From contig CALFDL010000080.1 of NCBI GenBank assembly GCA_937950415.1, positions 1 through 6,919 of the forward strand: a stretch of DNA of 6,919 nt. The letters run 5' to 3'. The notes beneath the pieces are model-generated. The model saw only the letters and a list, made by a program, of their open reading frames with translations, was not told the origin of the DNA and did no database searches. The position numbers were made by a program, and so were the translations under genes. Every line of letters starts with the position of its first letter. Position 1 is the first letter of the stretch. The stretch comes from an uncultured Collinsella sp. GTDB taxonomy: Bacteria > Actinomycetota > Coriobacteriia > Coriobacteriales > Coriobacteriaceae. Shown here piece after piece: positions 1 to 6,527 of this stretch.

Positions 1-1
1 C

Positions 2-1867
2 GAGGGCGAGAAGGCCGCAGCCGCAGCCGCAGCCGCTCGGGATGCTGCGGCGACCGCTGAGTCTGCAACCGCCGCCGACGCGCCCGTCCAGGATGCTACG
101 ACTTCCGAGGCCGTTTCTGCCGATGTCGAGCCCGCCGACGTCCGTCCTGGTCGCAGCCATCGTACTGCTGCTAAGCGCACGTCCAAGGCCAAGGCTGCCA
201 AGAAGGGTGCGTCCGAGGATTCTGCTGAGGCGAACGCCGATGCATCGACTGATGCCGTCGAGCCCCCGGACGTCGAACAGCCTGCATCCGAGAAGCCCAA
301 GCGCGGTCGCAAGAAGTCCGTTAAGGCCAAGGCCGCCGAGCAGCAGGCTGATGTCGAAGCGCAGGTTAATTCTGGCGCCGAGACCAATGACACCGCTGCG
401 GCCAATGTTGACACTGCCGCAACCGATGGTGCCGCCCCCGCCGAGGGCGAAGACGGCGCTCGCCCCAACCGTCGCCAGCACAAGCGCAACGAGGAGCGCA
501 ACGAGCGCAAGGACGAGCGCAACAACGACCGCCGCAACCGCCAGCGCGATCGCAAGCAACGCAACAAGGAGCGTAATGCCGCTCCCACCGAGCCCACGCT
601 TTCGCGCGAGGAGCTCGCTGCCATGAAGGTCGCCGAACTTCGCGAGAAGGCCAAGGAGTTCGAGATCGAGACGACCGGCAAGAAGAAAGCTGAGCTCGTC
701 GAGGAGATCTACGTCACCGCCGCGAAGGCCGAGGGCTTCCGCGACATCAAGGGCATTCTGCAGATTCGCCCGGACAGCTCCGGCATCATCCACGCCCATG
801 GCTACATGAAGTCCAACGACGACGCCTTCGTGCCTGCCTACCTCATTCGCTCCGCGCGCCTGCGCACGGGCGACGTCATCGAGGGCTCGCTGCGTCCTTC
901 GCGCGGCGGCGACAAGCGCGCCGGCCTCGCCAAGATCACGACCGTCAACGGCATGGATCCTGAGCAGATTCGCAATCGCCCCAAGTTCGGCGACCTCACC
1001 CCGGTCTATCCCAACGAGCCGCTGCGCATGGAGCATGGCAAGGATTCCATTACCGGTCGTGCCATCGACATCGTGTCGCCGATCGGCAAGGGTCAGCGTG
1101 GCCTGATTGTGTCCCCGCCTAAGGCCGGCAAGACGACGATCCTCAAGAAAATCTGCCAGTCTATCTCGATTAACAACCCCGAGGTGCACCTCATCTGCCT
1201 GCTCGTCGACGAGCGCCCCGAAGAGGTCACCGATATGCAGCGTTCCATCAAGGGTGAGGTTGTAGCGTCGACCTTCGATATGCCTGCCGACAACCACACC
1301 CGCGTGGCAGAGCTCGTCATCGAGCGCGCCAAGCGCATCGTGGAGCTCGGCGGCGACGTTGTGGTGGTGCTCGACTCCATCACGCGTCTTGCCCGCGCCT
1401 ACAACTTGGCGGCGCCTGCCTCAGGCCGCATCCTTTCGGGTGGCGTCGATTCGGCGGCCCTGTATCCGCCCAAGCGCTTCCTGGGTGCAGCCCGCAATAT
1501 CGAGAACGGCGGCTCGCTCACCATCCTGGCTTCTGCCCTCATCGACACCGGTTCCAAGATGGACGAGGTCATTTTCGAGGAGTTCAAGGGCACCGGCAAC
1601 ATGGAGCTTAAGCTCGACCGCGACCTGGCCGACCGCCGCATCTTCCCGGCTATCGACCCCGTTGCCTCCGGTACGCGTAACGAGGACCTGTTGGTCGACG
1701 AGCAGATGCGTCCGTTTGTCTTTGGTCTGCGTCGCATTCTTGCCGGCATGAACAACACCGAGCGCGCAGCCGCATCGTTTATCAAGGGTCTCAAGGGCAC
1801 CAACACCAACCAGGAGTTCCTGGTGCGTTCGGCCAAAAAACACAGCGACTACGAGCAGACGTTCTAG
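2..1867 (+). CDS. rho: Transcription termination factor Rho (5'-truncated by window edge)
   Basis: Hexameric RNA-dependent ATPase/helicase that ends transcription in the cytoplasm. The frame is open from base 2 with no upstream stop, so 621 residues are visible and the true start lies off-window. Visible residues 1-150 are Ala/Glu/Lys-rich and probably disordered. Residues 154-192 form a tract with 14 Arg and 8 Asn. The Rho_N helix domain starts near residue 200 (LSREELAAMKVAELREKAKE). An OB fold follows at about 248-320. The ATPase core has Walker A PPKAGKT (372-378), a DERPEEVTDMQRS block, Walker B VVVVLDSITRLARAYN, Q-loop LSGGVD and R-loop region EEFKGTGNMEL. The core is intact and close to E. 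coli and mycobacterial Rho as I remember them. The oddity is in the OB fold: the RNP1-like motif reads DSSGIIH where E. coli has DGFGFLR. The ATG at 623 would cut into Rho_N helix 1 and is not the start. An intrinsic terminator follows 37 bases after the stop. Confidence 0.97.
   Translation, partial: EGEKAAAAAAAARDAAATAESATAADAPVQDATTSEAVSADVEPADVRPGRSHRTAAKRTSKAKAAKKGASEDSAEANADASTDAVEPPDVEQPASEKPKRGRKKSVKAKAAEQQADVEAQVNSGAETNDTAAANVDTAATDGAAPAEGEDGARPNRRQHKRNEERNERKDERNNDRRNRQRDRKQRNKERNAAPTEPTLSREELAAMKVAELREKAKEFEIETTGKKKAELVEEIYVTAAKAEGFRDIKGILQIRPDSSGIIHAHGYMKSNDDAFVPAYLIRSARLRTGDVIEGSLRPSRGGDKRAGLAKITTVNGMDPEQIRNRPKFGDLTPVYPNEPLRMEHGKDSITGRAIDIVSPIGKGQRGLIVSPPKAGKTTILKKICQSISINNPEVHLICLLVDERPEEVTDMQRSIKGEVVASTFDMPADNHTRVAELVIERAKRIVELGGDVVVVLDSITRLARAYNLAAPASGRILSGGVDSAALYPPKRFLGAARNIENGGSLTILASALIDTGSKMDEVIFEEFKGTGNMELKLDRDLADRRIFPAIDPVASGTRNEDLLVDEQMRPFVFGLRRILAGMNNTERAAASFIKGLKGTNTNQEFLVRSAKKHSDYEQTF
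14..37 (+). repeat. In-frame GCCGCA/GCCGCT hexanucleotide repeat in rho
   Basis: Four consecutive six-base units (three GCCGCA and one GCCGCT) encode an uninterrupted Ala run in the N-terminal extension of Rho. The unit is a multiple of three, so copy-number change by slippage would lengthen or shorten the Ala run without a frameshift. Confidence 0.7.
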
Positions 1868-1904
1868 GTTGTCATCCACGCGCTGCGATAGTCATCAATG
1901 CGAT

Positions 1905-1936
1905 AAAGGGTCGGGGCTTTGAGCCTCGGCCCTTTT
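1905..1936 (+). terminator. Intrinsic terminator after rho
   Basis: A 14-bp stem pairs 1905-1918 with 1922-1935 around a 3-base loop. It includes two G-T wobbles and ends in a run of four T. It lies 37 bases after the rho stop codon. The T run is short, but the A-tract on the 5' side extends the stem. It probably ends the rho transcript and insulates the next unit. Confidence 0.75.
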
Positions 1937-2015
1937 CCATTGCGCCGCTCCGCGCTTATTTTTGACCGTAAGACCGACGAGCAGCAGGTTTCCCGTTTCA
2001 ATCCGACATCGTCGC

Positions 2016-2044
2016 TTGCAATCGGCAGGGCGGTTTCGCATAAT
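2016..2044 (+). promoter_or_regulatory. Sigma-70-type promoter for the two-gene membrane unit
   Basis: The -35 TTGCAA (2016-2021) and -10 CATAAT (2039-2044) are separated by exactly 17 bases. Each hexamer matches consensus at five of six positions. The expected start is near 2051, leaving a leader of about 130 nt before the ATG at 2181. The promoter lies after the rho terminator, which fits an independent transcription unit. Apart from this promoter, the terminator and the leader structure, I see nothing in the 313-base gap 1868-2180. Confidence 0.6.
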
Positions 2045-2072
2045 AACTTTTAAGCTTCGCGACGGAAAACGC

Positions 2073-2123
2073 AGATGAAACGAACCATATACCGTTGCTT
2101 TGGGGCATAGCCCCGCTTCATCT
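2073..2123 (+). promoter_or_regulatory. Possible structured 5' leader
   Basis: Inside the predicted leader, AGATGAA (2073-2079) is complementary to TTCATCT (2117-2123). Between them sits a small hairpin, GGGGC (2102-2106) with GCCCC (2110-2114). Together they could form a nested RNA fold about 57 bases before the start codon. No T run follows, so it does not look like an attenuator, and I recognise no riboswitch class. The arms are short enough to arise by chance. Confidence 0.25.
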
Positions 2124-2180
2124 TCTCTCGCGCAGCCAACTGAATGATGCGATTTGGGTGCTGGAAGATGGGGAGAGCTC

Positions 2181-3581
2181 ATGGCTTCTTCTGATGCAAC
2201 ACAACGAGCAGTCCTTGCCGGACTTTCGTGCGGGATCGGCCTTGCCGCTCCCGTGGTTATGTATGTCGCGACGCTGCCGTTTTCGTCGGTGAACGAGACG
2301 GTCGTGGCGGGTGCGGTTCCCTTCGCCGTGGGCGCGGTGGCGGGCGTGGGCATCTATGCCGCCTCGCTGGGTATCTCCGAGTATCGTGAGCAGCGTGAAG
2401 AGCGTCTGTTCCAGCCCGATGCCATGGGCGGTGCCGCCAATCTCAATCAGCATCAAAGCGAGTTCAAGACCGCCTCGATTCCAGCTCAGCAGCAGGATGC
2501 GACTCCTTACGCTGCGACTTCTGCTTCTCAGGCTCAGGCGGAGCAGTCTACCTCGGCATTCCTTTCCGGCCTGACTGGTGCGTTCCAGCGCCGTCATGCC
2601 GATGATGGTGTCCCTACCATCGCTCGAGCCGCAGATGCTATGGACGAGGCCGAGGCTTGGTCCATGATCGACAGCATGCTCGACGACGATTCGCCGGTTA
2701 GCTGCGACCCTGCGCGCTCGCGCGACGTCTATCAAGTCGCCATCGACGAGCTCACCAACGGCGGGCAGACCGGCTCCTTCAATCGTGACGACATCGCCGC
2801 CGCGGCGCGTGCCGTATCGGGCTCCCAGGCCGCCCCTGCGGGCAGCACGGCGGCTTTCGTGGCACTCGTTGCCAACGCGGCATCCAATAACGCCTACAGC
2901 GCTACCTCGGCGGACGCGAACGCTTCTGCCGATAATTCGTACGTTGATGAAGCCATGGCCGCGGACGAGGAGGCCGTTGCCGCCCGCCGTGCCGCCGAAA
3001 GCTCGCTTTGGGGCGCTCCTGCCCAGCAGCAGGCGGCTGAGGCTGCGCCGTACAACGCAAACCTCGCCAGCATGCCTATCATTTCCGGTGCCGCGGACAT
3101 CGATCTCGATGACCTCGATGAGCCTGCAGCCATCACCGCATCGATTGATGCCCAAGATCGCATCGACACCGGCGACCTTCCGGATGCCTCGCTCGAGGTT
3201 GATGTCCCCATGGCCGATTACTCGGGCCACGAGGACATGTGGGCCGCCGCCACCGCGATTCTGGATGAGATTGACGAGCCTGCTCCTGTTGCAGCCCCCG
3301 CTCCCGTCGCTGCCCCTCAGCCTGCTGCCCCCGCCTATGTCGGCCGTCACAGCGCTGTGTTCCCCGAGGATACCGCCCGTATCTCGCGCGAGGGCATCGA
3401 GCGGGCCGAGGCTATTGCCGCCGGCATTATGGAAAATCGTCGTCACGAGCGCGTCAATCAGATCCTCGAGGAAGAGATCGAGCGCCTGCAGTCCTCTACC
3501 GCCAAGCGTACGGGCCGTGCCTATCTGAGCGTTATCGAGGGCGGTACCGCCAGCTTCGCGCCGCTCCGCGCGGAGGCATAA
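2181..3581 (+). CDS. Unrecognised protein: two N-terminal TM helices, Ala/Pro/acidic tail
   Basis: A 466-residue protein I cannot assign to a family. The ATG at 2181 is chosen because a GGGGAG ribosome-binding site lies just upstream; an in-frame TTG at 2154 has no such support. Residues about 11-33 and 41-64 are two hydrophobic helices joined by a short loop (SSVNET). The basic stretch EYREQREER follows, so by the positive-inside rule the long tail should be cytoplasmic. Residues 80-380 are Ala/Gln/Asp-rich low complexity with an acidic patch (DIDLDDLDEP, about 307-315) and a Pro-Ala linker (366-385). The C-terminal 80 residues are more ordered-looking: a charged helix at about 400-440 (EGIERAEAI, QILEEEIERLQ), possibly coiled coil, then RAYLSVIEGG. 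The VanZ-family gene starts 7 bases after its stop, so the two are probably co-transcribed. A membrane-anchored scaffold or adaptor is possible but unproven. Codon bias matches the neighbours, with no sign of recent transfer. Confidence 0.85.
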   Translation: MASSDATQRAVLAGLSCGIGLAAPVVMYVATLPFSSVNETVVAGAVPFAVGAVAGVGIYAASLGISEYREQREERLFQPDAMGGAANLNQHQSEFKTASIPAQQQDATPYAATSASQAQAEQSTSAFLSGLTGAFQRRHADDGVPTIARAADAMDEAEAWSMIDSMLDDDSPVSCDPARSRDVYQVAIDELTNGGQTGSFNRDDIAAAARAVSGSQAAPAGSTAAFVALVANAASNNAYSATSADANASADNSYVDEAMAADEEAVAARRAAESSLWGAPAQQQAAEAAPYNANLASMPIISGAADIDLDDLDEPAAITASIDAQDRIDTGDLPDASLEVDVPMADYSGHEDMWAAATAILDEIDEPAPVAAPAPVAAPQPAAPAYVGRHSAVFPEDTARISREGIERAEAIAAGIMENRRHERVNQILEEEIERLQSSTAKRTGRAYLSVIEGGTASFAPLRAEA

Positions 3582-3588
3582 CTTCTGC

Positions 3589-4038
3589 ATGGTTAAGATC
3601 AATCGAAAATGGGCGGTCGTGACCTGCCTGATGGCGCTCTTGATCTGGGGCAATTCGCTGGTTCCCGGCTCGGGGTCGGGCTCGCTGAGCCTAACGGTCA
3701 TGGAAGCTATCCGCGGTTTCCTGCACGGTGTGGGACTTCCATATGCATGGGTGACCAACTTTGTTGTTCGCAAATGCGCGCATTTTACCGAGTATATGGT
3801 GCTCGGCATCCTGGCAACGCATGCCTTTGATTATGAGGGGCGGCGCACCTTTGACGTGCTGCTGCCCACGGCGGTGTTCCTGCTGCTGATTCCCTCGATC
3901 GACGAGACGATTCAGCTCTTTGTACCGGGACGCGCCGGCATGATCACCGATGTGATGATCGACTGCTGTGGAGCGGCAACGGGCGTTGTGCTCCGATATC
4001 TCTTACGGCCGCTGATGCGCGCCAAAAAAGCCGCCTAG
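3589..4038 (+). CDS. VanZ-family membrane protein
   Basis: A 149-residue integral membrane protein of the VanZ-like family. The family is named for the enterococcal protein that gives low-level teicoplanin resistance; its biochemical role is generally unknown, and resistance should not be assumed here. Both family signatures are present: RKCAHFTEYMVLG (61-73), and DETIQLFVPGR (105-115) followed by DVMIDCCGAATG (121-132). Hydrophobic segments lie at about 8-26, 68-80, 88-104 and 121-140, giving roughly four membrane passes, and the tail is basic (RPLMRAKKAA). The start follows the upstream stop by 7 bases. A GGAGG inside the end of the upstream gene (3572-3576) lies 12 bases before the ATG, a slightly long spacing that suggests coupled translation. 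The stop codon is inside the stem of the downstream terminator. Length is typical of short VanZ proteins. Confidence 0.9.
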   Translation: MVKINRKWAVVTCLMALLIWGNSLVPGSGSGSLSLTVMEAIRGFLHGVGLPYAWVTNFVVRKCAHFTEYMVLGILATHAFDYEGRRTFDVLLPTAVFLLLIPSIDETIQLFVPGRAGMITDVMIDCCGAATGVVLRYLLRPLMRAKKAA

Positions 4039-4070
4039 GACGTATTGTTTGGTCCTAGGCGGCCTTTTTT
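4024..4070. terminator. Bidirectional terminator between convergent genes
   Basis: A perfect 12-bp stem (GCCGCCTAGGAC at 4030-4041 with its complement at 4052-4063) has a 10-base loop. It is flanked by six A (4024-4029) and six T (4065-4070). On + it ends the two-helix/VanZ unit. On - the six A become a T run, so it also ends the sugar-kinase transcript, about 83 bases past that gene's stop. The VanZ stop codon TAG (4036-4038) lies within the left arm. Confidence 0.93.
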
Positions 4071-4152
4071 ATTTGAGGGCTTATATGAGGCGTGGTGGCG
4101 TCGTTCCGTAGGTCGGATTTGCCGGGCGCGCCACGCCCTGTGGGTGCGTCTG

Positions 4153-5043
4153 CTACTGAAGCGCCTGAGCGCCCAGGGCCAAGCAGCCCATAATGCCCTG
4201 TTTGCCCTCGAGGCTGTTGTTGACGATATAGCTATCGATGTCGGCCATCTCGGGCGTGACGATGTAGCCGTTGAGCATCTCGGCGCACTTCTTGCGCGCG
4301 AGCGGCACGATGGGGGTGTGGTCGGCCACGCCGCCACCGATGACGATCTTCTGTGGTGCGTAGCACAGGATGTAGGTCATGAGCGCCTGCGCCAGATAGC
4401 CGGCGAGCAGGTCCATGGCCTCCGGGTCATCGGCCATCTCTCCGGCGCTCTTGCCACCCCAGCGCTTTTTGACGCCGGGACCGGCGATAAGGCCCTCGAG
4501 GCAGTTGTCGTGGAAGGGGCAGCCGCTGTGCTCGCCAATGGTGTCGCGCGGGTCGCGAGTGACCAGGATGTGGCCGGCCTCGGGATGCATCATGCCGTGC
4601 ACGAGCTTACCGCCCGAGAGCACGCCGGCGCCTACGCCGGTGCCGATGGTCAGATACACAACGTCAGTGAGGCCCTGGGCGCAACCAAAGGTGACCTCGC
4701 CCAGGCAGGCGACGTTGACGTCGGTGTCGTAGCCGCAGGGGATATTGAGCTCGTTTTGGATAGTGCCCAGCAGGTCAAAGTAGCGCCATGCCGTTTTGGG
4801 CGTCTCCAGGATCTTGCCGTATTGGGACGAGGCAGGGTTGACTGCGGTGGGGCCAAAGGCGCCGATGCCCAGCGCGGCGATGCCCTTGTTCGCAAACCAT
4901 GCGTTGACGGCCTCGACGGTCTCCTGCGGGGTCGTGGTCGCGATCTGCTCGCGCTCCAGGACCGTACCGTCCGCATAGCCCGTGGCGCAAACCATCTTGG
5001 TGCCGCCGGCCTCGAGCGCTCCGATAAGCTGCTGCTCTGCCAT
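4153..5043 (-). CDS. ROK-family sugar kinase, fructokinase-like
   Basis: A 296-residue cytoplasmic sugar kinase, predicted to phosphorylate a hexose with ATP; fructose is the best guess from its resemblance to the zinc-containing fructokinase branch of ROK (B. subtilis YdhR/GmuE type). The sequence shows the N-terminal phosphate loop GALEAGGTKMVCA (8-20), substrate-side motif GAFGPTAVNP (61-70), DTDVN (106-110) with the likely catalytic Asp108, the second nucleotide loop LTIGTGVGAG (131-140), and HGMMHPEAGHI (149-159). The zinc cluster is C-x2-H-x2-C (Cys175, His178, Cys181) with His158 as the probable fourth ligand, followed by LEGLIAGPG and RWG. IVIGGGV (233-239) is the C-terminal adenosine-binding loop. 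The ATG at 5043 has an AGAGGA ribosome-binding site 5 bases upstream. Length is normal for the branch. It is a single-gene unit with its own -10 element and no transporter or regulator beside it, so the natural substrate is uncertain. Confidence 0.9.
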   Translation of the reverse strand: MAEQQLIGALEAGGTKMVCATGYADGTVLEREQIATTTPQETVEAVNAWFANKGIAALGIGAFGPTAVNPASSQYGKILETPKTAWRYFDLLGTIQNELNIPCGYDTDVNVACLGEVTFGCAQGLTDVVYLTIGTGVGAGVLSGGKLVHGMMHPEAGHILVTRDPRDTIGEHSGCPFHDNCLEGLIAGPGVKKRWGGKSAGEMADDPEAMDLLAGYLAQALMTYILCYAPQKIVIGGGVADHTPIVPLARKKCAEMLNGYIVTPEMADIDSYIVNNSLEGKQGIMGCLALGAQALQ

Positions 5044-5078
5044 AGTATTCCTCTCTGGACGAGTTGCTCCTTCTCTAA

Positions 5079-5084
5079 AGTATA
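5079..5084 (-). promoter_or_regulatory. -10 element for the ROK kinase gene
   Basis: On the - strand this reads TATACT, five of six matches to consensus, 35 bases before the kinase ATG. At 17-base spacing the -35 position (5102-5107) reads ACCTCA, a poor match, so the promoter may be weak or activator-dependent. It sits just after the terminator of the aminotransferase gene. Confidence 0.4.
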
Positions 5085-5113
5085 GCGCTCTAAAAAATGA
5101 ATGAGGTCGCTAT

Positions 5114-5155
5114 AAAAAGAAACCTCGTGGCCCAACGGGTTCACGAGGTTTCTTT
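5114..5155 (-). terminator. Intrinsic terminator after the aminotransferase gene
   Basis: A perfect 14-bp stem pairs 5142-5155 with 5116-5129, with a 12-base loop that can itself form a small CCC/GGG hairpin. On the - strand it ends in five T (5118-5114). It starts 25 bases past the aminotransferase stop and separates that gene from the kinase downstream. Confidence 0.92.
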
Positions 5156-5179
5156 AGTGCCTTTAGTTATTGGCCGTCC

Positions 5180-6361
5180 TTACCCGCGCGGCTCGATTTT
5201 ATCACGCAGGGACTTAAGGTTCTCCAATGCCGCGTTGAGCGTCTCGTCACGCTTGGCAAAGTGGAAGCGGATGAGGTGGTTGACGGGCTCGCGGAAGAAG
5301 CTGGAGCCCGGAACGGCGCCCACGCCCACCTTGGAGGCCAAATCCTCGCAGAAGTCGAGGTCGCTGTCATAGCCAAACTCCGAGATATCCATCATCACGT
5401 AGTAGGCGCCCTGCGGTACGTTGTGCGTGAGGCCGATGCTGTCGAGTCCCTGGCAGAACAGGTCGCGCTTGGCGGTATAGAGGTCGAGGACCTCCCGGTA
5501 ATAGCTATCGTCGAAATTGAGGGCGGTGACGACGGCTTCCTGCAGAGGAGCGGCGGCACCCACGGTGAGGAAGTCGTGGACCTTCTTGATGCGCTCGGTG
5601 ATTTCGGCTGGAGCGATGGTGTAGCCCAGGCGCCAGCCGGTGATGGAGTATGTCTTGGACAGCGAGCTACAGCTGATGGTTCGCTCGAACATGTCGGGCA
5701 GCGTGGCCATGTACACGTGCTCGTGGGGCGCGTAGACGATGTGCTCGTAGACCTCGTCGGTGATGCAGTAGGCGTCATACTTTTTGCACAGGTCGGCGAT
5801 AAGGGTGAGCTCCTCGCGGGTAAAGACCTTGCCGCAGGGGTTGGACGGGTTGCACAGGACAATGGCCTTGGGATCGTTGTCGCGGAAGGCCGCCTCCAGG
5901 ACCTCACGGTCAAAGTCAAAGGTGGGCGGGTTGAGCGGCACATAGATGGGCTCGGCACCCGAAAGGATTGTGTCGGCGCCGTAGTTCTCGTAGAACGGCG
6001 AAAAAATGACGACCTTGTCGCCGGGGTTCGTGACCGTCATCATGGCGGCCATCATGGCCTCGGTGGAGCCGCAGGTGACTACGATATTCTCGTTGGGGTT
6101 CACCGGCATGCCCATAAAGTGCTCCTGTTTGGCGGCGAGCGCCTCGCGCATGGCCTGGGAGCCCCAGGTGATGGAGTACTGGTGATAGAGCGGCTTGGGG
6201 TCGCTGGCGATGGTGCTCAGGCTATCGAGCAGCTGCGCCGGGGGATCGAAGTCGGGGAAGCCCTGCGACAGGTTGACGGCGCCATACTTGTTGGAGATGC
6301 GCGTCATGCGGCGGATGACGGAATCGGTAAACGTTGCCGTGCGGTTGGAGAGTTCTTTCAT
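5180..6361 (-). CDS. PLP-dependent aminotransferase, class I/II (KAT/YbdL-like)
   Basis: A 393-residue fold-type I aminotransferase that moves an amino group between an amino acid and a 2-oxo acid using pyridoxal phosphate in the cytoplasm. The ATG at 6361 is preferred because AAAGGA lies 5 bases upstream; the in-frame ATG at 6379 has no ribosome-binding site and adds six residues. Seen in order (393 numbering): AVNLSQGFPDFDPP near 28-41, cofactor-loop GSTEAMM near 98, NPSNPCG with Asn174, ITDEVYEHIVY with PLP-contacting Asp202 and Tyr205, SSLSKTYSITGWRLGY with Schiff-base Lys236 and Arg244, and HLIRFHF with Arg365, the usual substrate-carboxylate Arg. The NLSQGFPDF opening resembles the methionine/kynurenine aminotransferase branch (E. 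coli YbdL, KAT), so aromatic or sulfur amino acids are plausible substrates, but specificity cannot be read from sequence alone. It is a single-gene unit with a strong terminator. I found no convincing -35/-10 pair upstream. Confidence 0.93.
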   Translation of the reverse strand: MKELSNRTATFTDSVIRRMTRISNKYGAVNLSQGFPDFDPPAQLLDSLSTIASDPKPLYHQYSITWGSQAMREALAAKQEHFMGMPVNPNENIVVTCGSTEAMMAAMMTVTNPGDKVVIFSPFYENYGADTILSGAEPIYVPLNPPTFDFDREVLEAAFRDNDPKAIVLCNPSNPCGKVFTREELTLIADLCKKYDAYCITDEVYEHIVYAPHEHVYMATLPDMFERTISCSSLSKTYSITGWRLGYTIAPAEITERIKKVHDFLTVGAAAPLQEAVVTALNFDDSYYREVLDLYTAKRDLFCQGLDSIGLTHNVPQGAYYVMMDISEFGYDSDLDFCEDLASKVGVGAVPGSSFFREPVNHLIRFHFAKRDETLNAALENLKSLRDKIEPRG

Positions 6362-6369
6362 GCCGGTCC

Positions 6370-6440
6370 TTTCGAGCATTTGCAGTGGGGCAAGTTTACT
6401 CCTATGAAACCGGTGGGATTTGCTCGAAATGGTCTCGAAA
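6370..6440. promoter_or_regulatory. CTCGAAA motifs upstream of the aminotransferase gene
   Basis: CTCGAAA occurs on + at 6423-6429 and 6434-6440, and inverted as TTTCGAG at 6370-6376. The first and inverted copies extend to a 9-base match (TTTCGAGCA and TGCTCGAAA). They bracket the likely aminotransferase promoter region and could be operator half-sites. The leftmost copy overlaps the ribosome-binding region. No regulator is identified, and chance is possible. Confidence 0.2.
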
Positions 6441-6445
6441 AACTC

Positions 6446-6464
6446 TTTTCAAAATTCTTGAAAA
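6446..6464. promoter_or_regulatory. AT-rich dyad upstream of the tRNA promoter
   Basis: TTTTCAA (6446-6452) and TTGAAAA (6458-6464) form a 7-bp dyad with a 5-base spacer, 7 bases before the -35 of the tRNA promoter. It may be an UP-like A/T element or a protein-binding site shared with the divergent aminotransferase gene. Confidence 0.3.
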
Positions 6465-6471
6465 TTGGGGC

Positions 6472-6500
6472 TTGCATCGCGTGGCGTTCCTTGCAATAAT
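6472..6500 (+). promoter_or_regulatory. Promoter of the tRNA locus
   Basis: The -35 TTGCAT (6472-6477) and -10 AATAAT (6495-6500) are separated by 17 bases. Transcription should start near 6507, about 20 bases before tRNA-His. An A/T-rich stretch lies directly upstream, as is common for strong stable-RNA promoters. Confidence 0.6.
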
Positions 6501-6527
6501 AGTCGAGCGCGAAGCGCACAGGACACG

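Noticed and set aside
42..626. 194-codon + frame at the left edge
   Set aside because: It is an Arg/Pro/Ser-rich shadow of the Rho N-terminal extension, which is open in the correct frame from base 2.
623..1867. Rho starting at the ATG at 623 (414 residues, E. coli-like length)
   Set aside because: The frame is open upstream to the edge, Rho_N residues begin about eight codons earlier, and no ribosome-binding site precedes this ATG.
1871..1904. Imperfect direct repeat GTCATC...GCGATA after rho
   Set aside because: The two copies differ in spacing and are too short to support a function.
2118..3809. 563-codon open frame on the - strand opposite the two-helix and VanZ genes
   Set aside because: It overlaps two well-supported + strand genes, is Arg/Gly-rich low complexity, and is explained by the G/C third-position bias of the sense genes. 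It has no recognisable domain.
3589..4038. Glycopeptide resistance determinant
   Set aside because: VanZ-family membership alone does not imply resistance. No vanHAX, vanRS or other resistance gene is present.
4045..5085. Long + frame opposite the ROK kinase
   Set aside because: It is a codon-bias shadow. The - strand has the full ROK motif set, a ribosome-binding site and a terminator.
5261..6499. Long + frame opposite the aminotransferase
   Set aside because: It is a Val/Gly/Asp-rich shadow. All PLP aminotransferase motifs lie on the - strand.
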